Positions 56,098-64,000 are shown, counted from the first letter of the stretch. The stretch: 64,000 nucleotides of DNA from an uncultured Trichococcus sp. (GCF_963663645.1 NZ_OY760503.1:1865501-1929500), one strand, 5' to 3'. Numbers and translations: made by a program. Notes: generated by a model from the letters alone, not told the origin.

Positions 56098-56748
56098 ATG
56101 GCAAATTATCCATTCGACAAGGAGCGCAGCCTCCTGAAGACGGACGAATCGACAAGAATAACGATGCTGCTGCTGAATGCATTTTTGATCGTGACTGCCG
56201 TATCTTTGGCGATCAGCTTCTACATCCTCGCCAATCTGGAAATCAATGAGGAACCGGTCGTTTCCGACATCATCATCGTCCCCGAAGGCGCGCCGGAACG
56301 GGGAGTCAAGGCTTCAGAGCTGCTGGATGAAGGCTATTCCGAATCGGGCAAGCTCATCGTTTCCCCGCTGCTTGTGGATGCCGAGCTGTTGCATCTGCAG
56401 CCTTACGGCGAACTGGGCATGATGGATGATGACATACTGGCGGATTACCAGGCGACCAGCACTTGGACCAATGCCGTTTACAGCATCGCGTTGATGGAGG
56501 AAAACGGCTACGACTCCGCGATCGTTGTCTCGAGCGATTACCACATGAACCGGGTCAAGTACAGCTTCGAGAAAGCGGCAAAAGGCAAGGACCTGACGTT
56601 CATTTATGTGTCCGCCGGCGGTCCTTATGGCTTGCCTTGGATCGAAACCCAGCTCGGCAGGCGATTGGCGCAGTATGAAATCTTCAAAACAGTCGGTTAT
56701 TGGTTGGGGTTGTATCATTTCATCGATATAGGGGAAGGCGGCTCATGA
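56098..56748 (+). CDS. DUF218/YdcF-family membrane-anchored protein
   Basis: 216 residues: a cytoplasmic N-terminus, one membrane helix at about 22-46, then a YdcF/SanA-like domain with DIIIVPEGAPERGVKASELL, a TNAVYSIALMEENGYDSAIV helix-strand and VVSSDYHMNRVKYSFEKA. Members have a Rossmann-like fold and are linked to envelope integrity; the chemistry is not established. GGAAAGCGGAAG precedes ATG 56098. A terminator overlaps the stop codon. Confidence 0.82.
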   Translation: MANYPFDKERSLLKTDESTRITMLLLNAFLIVTAVSLAISFYILANLEINEEPVVSDIIIVPEGAPERGVKASELLDEGYSESGKLIVSPLLVDAELLHLQPYGELGMMDDDILADYQATSTWTNAVYSIALMEENGYDSAIVVSSDYHMNRVKYSFEKAAKGKDLTFIYVSAGGPYGLPWIETQLGRRLAQYEIFKTVGYWLGLYHFIDIGEGGS

Positions 56749-56770
56749 CTTGGGAGTGCGCCTTTTTTTT
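56735..56770 (+). terminator. Terminator overlapping the end of the DUF218 gene
   Basis: AAGGCGGCTC (56735-56744) pairs with GGGAGTGCGCCTT with a bulge, followed by T8. Confidence 0.75.
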
Positions 56771-56791
56771 ATTGTTCGGCTTACACTCTAT

Positions 56792-56920
56792 CTCCGGCCA
56801 GACTGGGGCTCGCCGGAGATCGGGTGCAGCTTCAATCGCTCAACTCCGGAGAGCCAGAACTCACCGGGGAACAACGCCTCATCGCTTCCGTTCCTCCGGC
56901 GAGGCAACTGTTCCCCGGAG
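56792..56920. repeat. Dyad array F, CTCCGG family
   Basis: Units lie at 56792-56818, 56844-56869 and 56894-56920; gaps are 25 and 24 bp. The bases from 56921 to 57071 lead to the RloA promoter and hold no gene. Confidence 0.85.
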
Positions 56921-57071
56921 CTGACGAACCCGGATTTTTTCATCGAATGGGGATTTTCCTCATGCAAATATCCGCAAAATCCATACAAATCCGCACTTGT
57001 GTATCCGTTTGCAAAAACATTCTCCACTTTTGCATTCTTGACGGTTATTCTTAGAAGAAACGCCGCTGTGG

Positions 57072-57091
57072 TGCTATACTTTTTGGTATAG
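57072..57091 (+). promoter_or_regulatory. rloA promoter with palindromic operator
   Basis: Extended -10 TGCTATACT (57072-57080). CTATAC-TTTTTG-GTATAG (57074-57091) is a perfect 6-6-6 inverted repeat covering the -10 and the expected start point, and touches the ribosome site. A TTGACG lies further upstream at 57038. Confidence 0.5.
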
Positions 57092-57102
57092 GAGGTGCGG
57101 AA

Positions 57103-58332
57103 ATGCTTGTGGAAATTGTGATGGAGAACTTTTTTTCTTTTAAGGATGAGGCTACTTTTTCGATGGTCGCCAGCCCGATCGGTGAACATCCGGAGTCCGT
57201 CTACGGCAAGGACAATATCGCCGTGACGAAATTGGCGACGATCTATGGGGCGAACGCCAGCGGCAAAAGCAATCTGCTGAAGGCCATGAAGATGATTCAG
57301 GAAGGCGTACTGTTGCAGACTTGCACATCCACGGAATGGCTGGGCCACATCGAACCGTTTCATCTGGATGCGCGTACCGAGAAAAAGGACACAATGTTGG
57401 AAGTCAGCTTCCTTTTGGCCGGGAGGCTTTATCGCTACGGTTTTTTTGTCAATCGCAAACGGGTAACCGAAGAATTCCTTTATCTGGAAGGCGAAGCGCA
57501 GAAGGACCTGTTTTTCCGGAATGCGACCGGACAGATCGTCGGCGGGGAATGGTCTGGGTTATTCCGGGAAATCATCTTGGAAGATACGCGTTTGGCCCTC
57601 TCATCCTTGCTTTCCGCGCCCGAGTCGGCCGAACATCCGGAATTGCAACTGTTCATCGAGTGGTTCACGGAAATGCGCATTATCCTGGACACTTCGAAAA
57701 TAGGCTTGGCGATTTCGATGGCGAAGATGCACTTGTCCAAATACAAGCACAACCTTTTGGCACTGGTCCGGGTGGCCGATCCGTCCATTCAGGATATCGT
57801 TGTGCACGAACTGGAAAATCCGCGCAACGGGAGGCCGGAACTTGCTTTTTTTGTCGTCAAGACCCGGCGCAATGAAGCGGGGGAGTCGGAGCCGCATTGC
57901 GAAAATTTCCGTTTCCAGGATACCGAATCGGCTGGGACCGTAAAACTTTTGGCCTTGGCCGGTCCGATCATCGAGGCGCTTGAAAAAGGCGGCCTGTTGA
58001 TGATTGATGAGATGGATACGCAATTCCATACCTTGATGACGCGCTATGTGCTGGAACTATTTTCCGGCGAAGTCAACGACAAAGGCGCGCAGATGATCTA
58101 TTCCACCCATGACATCACGAACCTTTCCAGCAGCCTTTTCCGCAGGGACCAGGTCTGGTTCGTGGAAAAGGACAGCTACAGCGCCAGCCATCTGACTTCT
58201 TTGGTGGAATATCGTTTTGATGACGAGGAAAGGAAGAACAGTTTTGAATTTTACCGCAACTATCTGAACGGCAAATACGGGGCGATCCCGTTCCCGCGGC
58301 CGTTGGATTGGTGGGTCGACAATGGAAAATAG
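57103..58332 (+). CDS. RloA/AbiLi-like AAA ATPase of an anti-phage pair
   Basis: 409 residues. The N-terminus (MLVEIVMENFFSFKDEATFS) and Walker A IYGANASGKSNLLK (residues 48-60) are typical of the AAA_15/21 SMC-like ATPases in defence systems. Walker B is LLMIDEMDTQFH near 297-308, followed by the switch His in IYSTHDITNL. It is encoded with an RloB protein, overlapping it by 11 bp; this pair corresponds to RloAB and to the AbiL abortive-infection type. ATG 57103 follows TAGGAGG. The ATPase presumably senses infection and controls the partner. Confidence 0.88.
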   Translation: MLVEIVMENFFSFKDEATFSMVASPIGEHPESVYGKDNIAVTKLATIYGANASGKSNLLKAMKMIQEGVLLQTCTSTEWLGHIEPFHLDARTEKKDTMLEVSFLLAGRLYRYGFFVNRKRVTEEFLYLEGEAQKDLFFRNATGQIVGGEWSGLFREIILEDTRLALSSLLSAPESAEHPELQLFIEWFTEMRIILDTSKIGLAISMAKMHLSKYKHNLLALVRVADPSIQDIVVHELENPRNGRPELAFFVVKTRRNEAGESEPHCENFRFQDTESAGTVKLLALAGPIIEALEKGGLLMIDEMDTQFHTLMTRYVLELFSGEVNDKGAQMIYSTHDITNLSSSLFRRDQVWFVEKDSYSASHLTSLVEYRFDDEERKNSFEFYRNYLNGKYGAIPFPRPLDWWVDNGK

Positions 58333-58936
58333 AAGAAGGGAACACAAGAAAAAATTCGAACGGCCGGTCGGAACGAAACGGCCGGAAAAAACTTTCCTGA
58401 TCCTTTGCGAAGGCACCAAGACCGAACCGAACTATTTCCGCAGTTTTCACGTCATCTCGGCGCAGGTCGAAATCGTCGGGACGGCGATGAATACGATGTC
58501 CTTGGTCAATTATGCGCGCGAGGTCGTCAAGGATCGGCCGGACGAATATGATGAGGTGTGGCTGGTCTTCGACAAAGATTCCTTCGACCGCGACATCTTC
58601 AATGAAGCCGTTTTTTTCTGCGAGACGCATTACCGGCAAGGGTTCCGCGCCGCCTACAGCAACGAAGCTTTCGAAATCTGGTACCTGCTGCATTTTGAAC
58701 TGATCAAAAAATCGATCTCGCGCTTCCATTATCCCGATATGCTGACGAAACGGCTGGGCTTTTTCTACAAAAAAAATCATCCGCACATGTACAACGTATT
58801 ATTATCAAGGCAGCCAGCCGCCATCCAGAACGCCAAGAAACTCTACAGTCAGCGCTCGCCGTCGCCAGCGCGGGACAACCCGTCCACGACCGTCTTCATG
58901 CTGGTCGAGGAACTGAACAAACACCTGCGGAAATAA
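58322..58936 (+). CDS. RloB/AbiLii-like TOPRIM-type effector
   Basis: 204 residues. The basic N-terminus (MENRRREHKKKFERPVGTKR) is common in RloB. TFLILCEGTKTEPNYFRSF carries the TOPRIM-like Glu, VWLVFDKDSFD the DxD-type pair near residue 80, and SNEAFEIWYLLHFE is a family signature. Proteins of this kind are believed to be nucleases or tRNA-directed effectors activated by the partner ATPase. No restriction-modification genes are adjacent, so it stands as a two-gene system. Confidence 0.87.
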   Translation: MENRRREHKKKFERPVGTKRPEKTFLILCEGTKTEPNYFRSFHVISAQVEIVGTAMNTMSLVNYAREVVKDRPDEYDEVWLVFDKDSFDRDIFNEAVFFCETHYRQGFRAAYSNEAFEIWYLLHFELIKKSISRFHYPDMLTKRLGFFYKKNHPHMYNVLLSRQPAAIQNAKKLYSQRSPSPARDNPSTTVFMLVEELNKHLRK

Positions 58937-59050
58937 TTTTAAATATTTTAAAAATAAAAAAAGCTGGCGCGGATTTTTGCGGATAATACCAGTGTAGGTC
59001 TTATCAAGCAGCAAAGGCCACTTAACAAGACGAGAAGGGATCGATTGCAT

Positions 59051-59305
59051 ATGTTCATGAAACCGGTATTGGGAATGGATTTCACGGAGGACAAGAAAGG
59101 GGTCGTCATTCATTTTGTCGAAGACGACGCAGTGGCGGAGGAGTATCTGTTCGAGACAACGGATGAGGCGGCAGCGTTTTTCAGGAGTTGCCAAAACTTG
59201 TGCGCTGAGGTCAAGGAGGAGCCGCTTGATGTGCAATATGCCATCATCAGGGAGTTCCTGGATCTGGATATCGGCGAATTCAACTACGAACGCGCTTATT
59301 ATTGA
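59051..59305 (+). CDS. Small acidic protein of unknown function
   Basis: 84 residues, acidic, no membrane segment. The pattern MDFTEDKKGVVIHFVEDDAV followed by a helix AAAFFRSCQNLCAEV suggests a small alpha/beta fold. I do not recognise the family. AAGGGA at 59034-59039 serves ATG 59051, with ATG 59057 as an alternative; a TTG at 59045 is less likely. A strong terminator follows, which supports a real transcript. Confidence 0.6.
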   Translation: MFMKPVLGMDFTEDKKGVVIHFVEDDAVAEEYLFETTDEAAAFFRSCQNLCAEVKEEPLDVQYAIIREFLDLDIGEFNYERAYY

Positions 59306-59311
59306 TGGAAA

Positions 59312-59363
59312 CCACAAAAGAAGGCCAGGCCCGGTATGATTCGGGGCTGGCCTTCTTTTGTGG
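59312..59363. terminator. Strong terminator after the small protein gene
   Basis: A 17-bp stem, CCACAAAAGAAGGCCAG (59312-59328) with its complement (59347-59363), with an A-run and a T-run in the stem. Confidence 0.85.
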
Positions 59364-59390
59364 CGTCGGCATCGGGGGGGCGGGGTGCAC

Positions 59391-59885
59391 AGCTCCGGCG
59401 AGGGTCCTGTTCGCCGGAGGAAACCGGTAATGATCGGCCTCACCTTCGGCGAAGCCAGCCTCATCGGAGCAGGGAATCAAAAATGTGGGCTGAACTCCGG
59501 CGAAGCATGCGTTCACCGGAGAAGGCAGCATGGCATGCGCCAATCGGAGTTCAGATCCGGAATCGGGTGCGCAGCTCCGGCGAGGGTCCTGTTCGCCGGA
59601 GGACACCGGTAATAATCGGCTTCAGTTTCGGCGAAGACTGTCTCATCGGAGCAGGAGATCAAAAATGTGGGCTGAACTCCGGCGAAGCCTGCGTTCACCG
59701 GAGAAGGCAGCATGGCATGCGCCAATCGGAGTTCAGATCCGGAATCGGGTGCGCAGCTCCGGCGAGGGTCCTGTTCGCCGGAGGAAACCGGTAATGATCG
59801 GCCTCACCTTCGGCGAAGCCAGCCTCATCGGAGCAGGGATCAAAAATGTGGGCTGAACTCCGGCGAAGCCTGCGTTCACCGGTGG
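59391..59885. repeat. Dyad array G: 182-bp tandem repeat built from CTCCGG-family dyads
   Basis: A 182-bp unit begins at 59391, 59573 and 59755; the third is cut short near 59885. Each has dyads at offsets 2, 53 and 104 (for example 59393-59419, 59444-59469 and 59495-59521), gaps of 24-25 bp, and an extra region with CAATCGGAGTTCAGATCCGG. Copies differ at only a few positions, so the duplication is recent. 182 is not a multiple of three and the frames through it are Arg/Ser/Gly-rich artefacts. Confidence 0.92.
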
Positions 59886-59944
59886 TACTGGCGACCGAGC
59901 CGGGATTCCAATTTATACCGCGCGAAACCTTTTTTTTAAGTCTT

Positions 59945-60655
59945 TCAGTACTGACGCACCTTTAATTGTTGACCAATGAAGATCAGATCACCTGACAGCT
60001 GATTCAGCTGTTTCAGCGCCGCCGGGGTCGTGCCGTACTTGCGCGACAGCGCCCAGAGCGTATCGCCTTTGACGACGCGGTGCAGCAGGAAGGTGCCAGG
60101 CGCGATTGCAATCGGTGGCAGCGCGGAGAGGCCGGCTTCGATGTCCTGGCGGAACCGGGCCTGCGACACCCCCCAGCTCGCAAGGTAGCCATCCGGATCG
60201 GTATGATTGGTTCCGCCGACATTCTTGGAAACCCAAGAATGGGTTTTGATGCCTCTGTCCTGCACGCTTGCTCCGCTGTTCAGCGTGCAGGGGATGCCTG
60301 CTTCCAGCGCCAACTTCTGCAGCAGCCAGACATAGGCTTTGTAGTCCTGATCAAAAACAGTTTTGTTGTTCGTCCGCGCCAGCTCGACTTGGGCATAAGC
60401 GTAGCCGTTCGCTTTCGGGCCGACACCCCATTGGACTTTGCCGGTGTTGGCGATCTGGATTATTTTCCCGCCTCCGCCGACCCAGTGGGACACAAAGGCA
60501 TTTTGCCAGTTGCGCTGCATGTAGCTGACTTCGTTCTCGAGGCTGTTGCGGCCGACGTTGTTCGGGTTGCCGGACTCGTGGGCGATGATCAGATTGCTGG
60601 CGGTGAGCTGATTCTGATAGATGGAAAAGATCCGTTTTTCGATAGTGTAGTTCAT
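59945..60655 (-). CDS. N-acetylmuramoyl-L-alanine amidase (Amidase_2) with C-terminal LysM
   Basis: 236 residues. The N-terminal amidase has LIIAHESGNPNNVGRNSLEN (zinc His), VSHWVGGGGKIIQIA, a QWGVGPKANGYAYAQVELAR segment and GGTNHTDPDGYL (second zinc His). The LysM near residues 190-235 reads HRVVKGDTLWALSRKYGTTP. There is no signal peptide, as in phage endolysins and in lysins released by cell lysis. ATG 60655 is chosen because AGGAGGAACACC precedes it. A terminator lies between it and the DUF2922 gene, so it may have its own promoter. Confidence 0.9.
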   Translation of the reverse strand: MNYTIEKRIFSIYQNQLTASNLIIAHESGNPNNVGRNSLENEVSYMQRNWQNAFVSHWVGGGGKIIQIANTGKVQWGVGPKANGYAYAQVELARTNNKTVFDQDYKAYVWLLQKLALEAGIPCTLNSGASVQDRGIKTHSWVSKNVGGTNHTDPDGYLASWGVSQARFRQDIEAGLSALPPIAIAPGTFLLHRVVKGDTLWALSRKYGTTPAALKQLNQLSGDLIFIGQQLKVRQY

Positions 60656-60694
60656 GGTGTTCCTCCTCATTTTTGGTTTCGATGTGATAAGCGA

Positions 60695-60727
60695 CAAAAA
60701 AAGGGTGCCTCGGAATGAGACACCCTT
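60695..60727 (-). terminator. Terminator after the DUF2922 gene
   Basis: On the minus strand AAGGGTGTCTC pairs with GAGGCACCCTT, loop of five, then a T-run (A at 60695-60702). Confidence 0.88.
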
Positions 60728-60792
60728 GGGCGTTGTTGATGAATACTTAAGTTGTCCAGCAGTTCAAGCGGCTTGTACTGCTTTTTTAATTT

Positions 60793-61026
60793 TTATTCGG
60801 CTTCGGCGATCAGGTCGGTGATGGTGCGTTCCACGTAGCGGGCGCTGTTTACTGCGGTGAAGGGGTTGATGCCTTTCACTTCGAACGCGTTCAAGCCGAT
60901 GATGGCGTCCATTGCCGGTTGCAGTTCAGCCGATGTCAAGCCGCTTTTCGGGTTCTTGACACTCAAGTTGCGGGTTTTTCCGTCGGCCGTCAAAAATTTC
61001 AATTCCAAGGTTACAGTTGTCGTCAT
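60793..61026 (-). CDS. DUF2922-family small protein
   Basis: 77 residues. TVTLELKFLTADGKTRNLSV with SLKNPKSGLT-like NPKSGLT and a final AERTIxD-like VERTITDLIAEAE match DUF2922. The function is unknown; it is a small beta-rich protein often found beside DUF1659. AGGAGG lies 8 bp before ATG 61026, while ATG 61032 is too close. Probably co-transcribed with the DUF1659 gene 57 bp upstream. Confidence 0.8.
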   Translation of the reverse strand: MTTTVTLELKFLTADGKTRNLSVKNPKSGLTSAELQPAMDAIIGLNAFEVKGINPFTAVNSARYVERTITDLIAEAE

Positions 61027-61083
61027 GTTCATTTCCTCCTAGATGTCTGATGGATAGTGGTTATTGAGCTGTTTTCGGTTGGC

Positions 61084-61290
61084 TTAGGCGATGGAGTAGC
61101 GGTTCTTTTCGACAACGACTGCATAAGCTGCAGGCAGATCGACGAGGCCGGATACGGCTGACTGGAAGGATTGTACTTGTTCAGCAGTGACGCCCGGTTT
61201 CAGATTCGCGAATGACTGTTTGACTTCCTTCTCGTTTGCAAAATCATTGAAATAAAGCTCGATGTTTCCTTCTTCGTATTGTTTCACCAT
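61084..61290 (-). CDS. DUF1659-family small protein
   Basis: 68 residues. The conserved stretch KEVKQSFANLKPGVTAEQVQ and the end VVVEKNRYSIA match DUF1659. The function is unknown. CGGAGGAATG lies before ATG 61290. It is placed 91 bp after the sigma-factor gene and before DUF2922, an arrangement that suggests that the pair is controlled by that sigma factor. Confidence 0.78.
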   Translation of the reverse strand: MVKQYEEGNIELYFNDFANEKEVKQSFANLKPGVTAEQVQSFQSAVSGLVDLPAAYAVVVEKNRYSIA

Positions 61291-61381
61291 TTGGCATTCC
61301 TCCGTTTTCTTTTCTGGTAAGTGTCATGACTGCTTACACCTATAACGACGAAGGCGGGCAGGCAATGTGTAACCCCGGCTT

Positions 61382-61921
61382 TCAGCGGTTCAGAAAATGG
61401 CTGGCTTTGGTTTGGATCTGCCGCCGTCTTTTGTAGATCGTTTTGCGCGAAATCTTTTGTTTTTTGGCGATTTCGGTGATGTTCAGTCCTTCCAGCGCGT
61501 CCCGCAGATAGGCATTCTCCTCGACGGTCAGACAGGCGCAAAGGCGTTGCAGCAAATCCGCCTGCTCCAGCTGGTCCTCAAACGAGGTTTCATTGGGGAT
61601 TTCCTCCAGCTCCTCTTCGGAAAGGTAAGCTTCGCGGCTTTCTTTTTTGCGGTCCTTGCGGATCTGGTCCAGGAAAGTCCAGTGGATTTTTTGTTTGGCA
61701 TAGCTGACGAACAGAAAGCGGTTCTCGGTTGCGAGCGCGTCCTTCAGGCAAGTTTCGTAAGTGTCGAAAAGGGTGATCAGCCCTAATTGGTAGAAGTCGT
61801 CGTAGTCGTTGTGGTCCGGATGCCGATTGATTTTTTTCAGACAATGGTGGATGACACCCGCGTACAGGTCGCTCAATAGAGTGGCGGCTTCATCGGTGCA
61901 GATTCTTTTTTTGATATTCAT
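61382..61921 (-). CDS. Sigma-70 family factor, short ComX/SigH-like
   Basis: 179 residues with no region 1 or 3. Region 2 includes DYDDFYQLGLITLFDTYETC and FLFVSYAKQKIHWTFLDQIR; region 4 has LTVEENAYLRDALEGLNITE and the helix-turn-helix EIAKKQKISRKTIYKRR. Length and layout resemble ComX/SigH-type alternative factors rather than ordinary ECF factors with anti-sigma partners; none is adjacent. GGAGG precedes ATG 61921. The gene is divergent from the ComK-like gene, with 271 bp between them. Confidence 0.82.
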   Translation of the reverse strand: MNIKKRICTDEAATLLSDLYAGVIHHCLKKINRHPDHNDYDDFYQLGLITLFDTYETCLKDALATENRFLFVSYAKQKIHWTFLDQIRKDRKKESREAYLSEEELEEIPNETSFEDQLEQADLLQRLCACLTVEENAYLRDALEGLNITEIAKKQKISRKTIYKRRRQIQTKASHFLNR

Positions 61922-62120
61922 GGCTTTGCCTCCGTAATGTAATGGATGGCGTGATGCAGGGGACGAACCCTGTGCATGCTCATCACGGCCCGGCAAGCTT
62001 GCTGAGGCCCATATTAGCGGTCCGGAGGCGGCAAGGTCAAAACTGCAAATGTGGCAAAAAAGAAGAAAAAAGCGGTACTGGTCACCTATTTGCAGACAAA
62101 TTTATTGGATACGCTATAAA

Positions 62121-62134
62121 TGTAAGCGCTTCTA
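62121..62134. promoter_or_regulatory. cre-like sequence upstream of the ComK-like gene
   Basis: TGTAAGCGCTTCTA matches TGNAANCGNTNNCA except for one base near the end. It lies in the divergent gap 61922-62192, 58 bp before the ComK-like start. Confidence 0.35.
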
Positions 62135-62192
62135 TATCATTCGAGCTGAAAGTAGTATATATTTTTATTAAACATTTAATTTGGGGGATTTT

Positions 62193-63239
62193 ATGGAAAA
62201 GAAGACGGGAAAAAACTATTCGAATGATCAGAAACGGCAAGCGGATGAGCAACTGATGATGGAGCAACACGGTAAAAATAATGTCGGAAAATCAATAGCA
62301 GAATTGTTGGCACAAGCATTCACGAATGGAGCAACAGATGAAAAAAATGCAGGTCCCTCTTTTGACATCGAACTGTGGGAAACGATCCTTTCGGGTCTGC
62401 GGACGTCTTTGCAGGAATCCGCATCGATCCAGAGCCAGAAAGAAACGGAGGAGCCTTTCTTTGTTTTGCTCGATCCGGAAAACACCCAGCCTTATTTGGA
62501 TCGGGCTTGGGCTTTGGATCGGTTTGTGCTGGATGACTCATTTCTGTACATTATGAGCTTGGACCCTCAACTGCACCAGACCGACTTCCGCACGCTCATT
62601 TTTTTCAAAGACGGTCGCCTCATCAAAACGCGCGAAAACAGCAACAATGTGATGTTCTCTTTGTTTGAACTGATCGGTTTCGATTATGATTTCATTCGCG
62701 GGATTTCGACGCGGGTCAGCGGTAAGGACACCCATTGTGTTCCCTATATTTTTGGGAGGTACCGATTTTTGCCGTTGAGCGGTCCGACCCGCAAAAACAG
62801 TTCCTGGATCAATCTTTCAAAGGTGCTGCATTCCCGGACTTTAAAAGGGGAAAAGGGAGTGGAAGTCCACTTCGTGAATCAGCATGTTTTCCACTTACCG
62901 GTGCGTCCGCAATTTTTCGCCGATAAAGTCAAACAAGCCAGCCAAACTGTCCATCGTCAAAATCACCTTTTGCACAGCGTCCTGACAAATTTCGATTACA
63001 CTGATGGAATGAAAGAAGAGCGCGAGTACAATCTGCTGGGGAACGCTTTACACGCAAATGCGGCCCGGCTTTCGACGATTCCGATGGAGGAATATATTCA
63101 AATTGTTCAGTTTTCTTTGGCTGAAACGGCTTTGCGCCATCCTTCGTTGCGTGACAATCCGGTGACGGACGAAGCGCTGCACCTCTTGCGGGAAAATCTT
63201 TACGTCGATCTGCCCCATCTCAGGAACGCGGCGCACTAG
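62193..63239 (+). CDS. ComK-like competence transcription factor homologue, large form
   Basis: 348 residues. The centre (about residues 110-260) follows the ComK pattern. FFKDGRLIKTRENSNNVMFS is followed by FGRYRFLPLSGPTRKNSSWI, which parallels FLFPTLSSTRPQCGWIS of Bacillus ComK; then VEVHFVNQHVFHLPV parallels its VTFSNGKTMELPI. About 100 extra residues lie at each end compared with the 192-residue ComK. It would be a DNA-binding activator. GGGGGA lies just before ATG 62193; a TTG 12 bp upstream is less likely. Its divergent neighbour is a ComX/SigH-like sigma factor. Confidence 0.6.
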   Translation: MEKKTGKNYSNDQKRQADEQLMMEQHGKNNVGKSIAELLAQAFTNGATDEKNAGPSFDIELWETILSGLRTSLQESASIQSQKETEEPFFVLLDPENTQPYLDRAWALDRFVLDDSFLYIMSLDPQLHQTDFRTLIFFKDGRLIKTRENSNNVMFSLFELIGFDYDFIRGISTRVSGKDTHCVPYIFGRYRFLPLSGPTRKNSSWINLSKVLHSRTLKGEKGVEVHFVNQHVFHLPVRPQFFADKVKQASQTVHRQNHLLHSVLTNFDYTDGMKEEREYNLLGNALHANAARLSTIPMEEYIQIVQFSLAETALRHPSLRDNPVTDEALHLLRENLYVDLPHLRNAAH

Positions 63240-63355
63240 CCAACCGCACAGATTTTTGATTTGCACGCTATAACAACGGCTATCATTTGTGATTCAGTTG
63301 GAAGTATTTTACAATGAGTTCAAAGAAGAAATCTTCAGTCATGGGAGGAATCGTT

Positions 63356-64000
63356 ATGGACAAGAGAATCGAAGGTACCTTTGCTAACCAGGAAATGCTG
63401 ATCGATGAAATCATGCATCTGATCAAGCATGAGGGCTATGCGCCTGAGCAACTGCTGGTCATCACCCGCAACGGCAAGAGCAATTTCATCACGGAGGAGA
63501 CGGCGGTGCAGGTCATCATAACCGGCGAAGACCGCGAGGAAGATTCCTTATGGGACAAGATCGTAAAATTCTTTACGGTGGATTTGGATGAAGAAGAGGA
63601 AGAAGCTATTTTTGAACGTTACGGCATTGACGAGGATACGTACGAACGGTTTGAGGATGCTTTGGATGAGGGTGAATTGCTGTTGCTGATCGACGACGCC
63701 GCTCCGATCAACGATGAGCATGCCGAATTTCTCGTGCGCGATGGCATCCTGCCTGACGAAAAAGCCGTCCCTGTTGCGGCTGTCACTGCCACAAAACCGG
63801 ATTGGACCTCCGCCGACAGCGAGGAAGTCGGTGATGTACCGGCTCACTCCATCGAAGCCGAGAAAAAACTGGAAGTCACCGAAGCCGGAGCTGCGGCTCC
63901 GACTCAGCCAGCCGATGTGACCGACGACATCACCGGCCAACCGATCGAAGCGGAAACGGTGGCGGATCCTGCGATGGCGGAAGACAGTCATCGTTTGCCG
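63356..64000 (+). CDS. General stress protein-like (YflT/GSP17M domain), cut by the window end
   Basis: 215 codons are visible with no stop. The N-terminus reads RIEGTFANQEMLIDEIMHLI, then QLLVITRNGKSNF, the pattern of the heat-induced YflT domain; IVKFFTVDLDEEEEEAIFER also fits. After about residue 120 it becomes acidic and Ala/Thr/Pro-rich (low complexity). GGGAGGAA at 63342-63349 precedes ATG 63356. The role is probably in general stress resistance; the biochemical function is unknown. Confidence 0.75.
   Translation, partial: MDKRIEGTFANQEMLIDEIMHLIKHEGYAPEQLLVITRNGKSNFITEETAVQVIITGEDREEDSLWDKIVKFFTVDLDEEEEEAIFERYGIDEDTYERFEDALDEGELLLLIDDAAPINDEHAEFLVRDGILPDEKAVPVAAVTATKPDWTSADSEEVGDVPAHSIEAEKKLEVTEAGAAAPTQPADVTDDITGQPIEAETVADPAMAEDSHRLP

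Noticed and set aside
59391-59885. CRISPR array, because of evenly spaced short repeats
   Set aside because: The repeats are imperfect dyads that differ from unit to unit, gaps are 24-25 bp and are themselves duplicated in the 182-bp blocks, and there are no cas genes in the window.
59336-59939. Open frames through array G and the other arrays as genes
   Set aside because: Products are Arg/Ser/Gly-rich translations of the dyads, frames change between copies because 182 is not a multiple of three, and no ribosome sites fit.
59945-61921. Prophage remnant, because of the signal-less amidase
   Set aside because: No holin, portal, tail or integrase genes accompany it; neighbours are a sigma factor and DUF1659/DUF2922 genes.

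Overview
The window looks like chromosomal DNA of a low- to mid-GC Gram-positive bacterium of the Lactobacillales, most plausibly Carnobacteriaceae and Trichococcus-like. This is inferred from ribosome sites of the AGGAGG type, Gram-positive Wzz/BY-kinase/PHP-phosphatase and LytR-CpsA-Psr sets, GW-module autolysins, a lactose PTS operon of the staphylococcal/streptococcal type and fairly GC-rich codons. No rRNA, tRNA, intact transposase or CRISPR array was found.

Bases 1-40030 are almost entirely a cell-envelope polysaccharide region. In order: a glycosyltransferase end, a flippase, a CapD-type dehydratase and a DegT aminotransferase; a first Wzz/BY-kinase pair; map; a second, complete Wzz/kinase/PHP-phosphatase module; two LCP ligases; two GT2 enzymes, a second flippase and a GT32; a 2119-residue deacetylase-repeat protein on the minus strand; a third LCP and galE; a GW/G5/LysM glucosaminidase; galU; a GT2, a GT4, a Wzz-like protein and an EpsG-type polymerase; and a GtrB-GtrA-YfhO glycosylation trio. 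Together these make nucleotide sugars, build, export, polymerise and ligate a surface polymer, and remodel the wall around it.

Bases 40200-52000 carry two more GW-module wall hydrolases on either side of an AT-rich lacFEG operon. Just upstream of lacF is a decayed 3' end of lacD. A LacR-like repressor, coupled to a HAD phosphatase gene, lies downstream on the minus strand; matching CGAACAAAAATA sites sit at both promoters.

Bases 52000-64000 are a mixed region: azoreductase, acyltransferase, a GtrB/GtrA relic with two internal deletions, an SDR dehydrogenase with a cre-like site, a DUF218 protein, an RloA/RloB (AbiL-like) defence pair, and a cluster with a sigma factor, DUF1659 and DUF2922 proteins and a LysM amidase, divergent from a ComK-like protein. 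The window ends inside a stress-protein-like gene.

The most unusual feature is in the intergenic DNA. At seven loci there are arrays of 26-27 bp dyads (arms CTCCGGYGA and TCRCCGGAG) separated by 24-25 bp, giving a start-to-start step of 50-52 bp; an eighth locus has one unit. Two unrelated dyad families between galE and the next autolysin keep the same 51-52 bp step. The spacing is conserved while the sequence is not.
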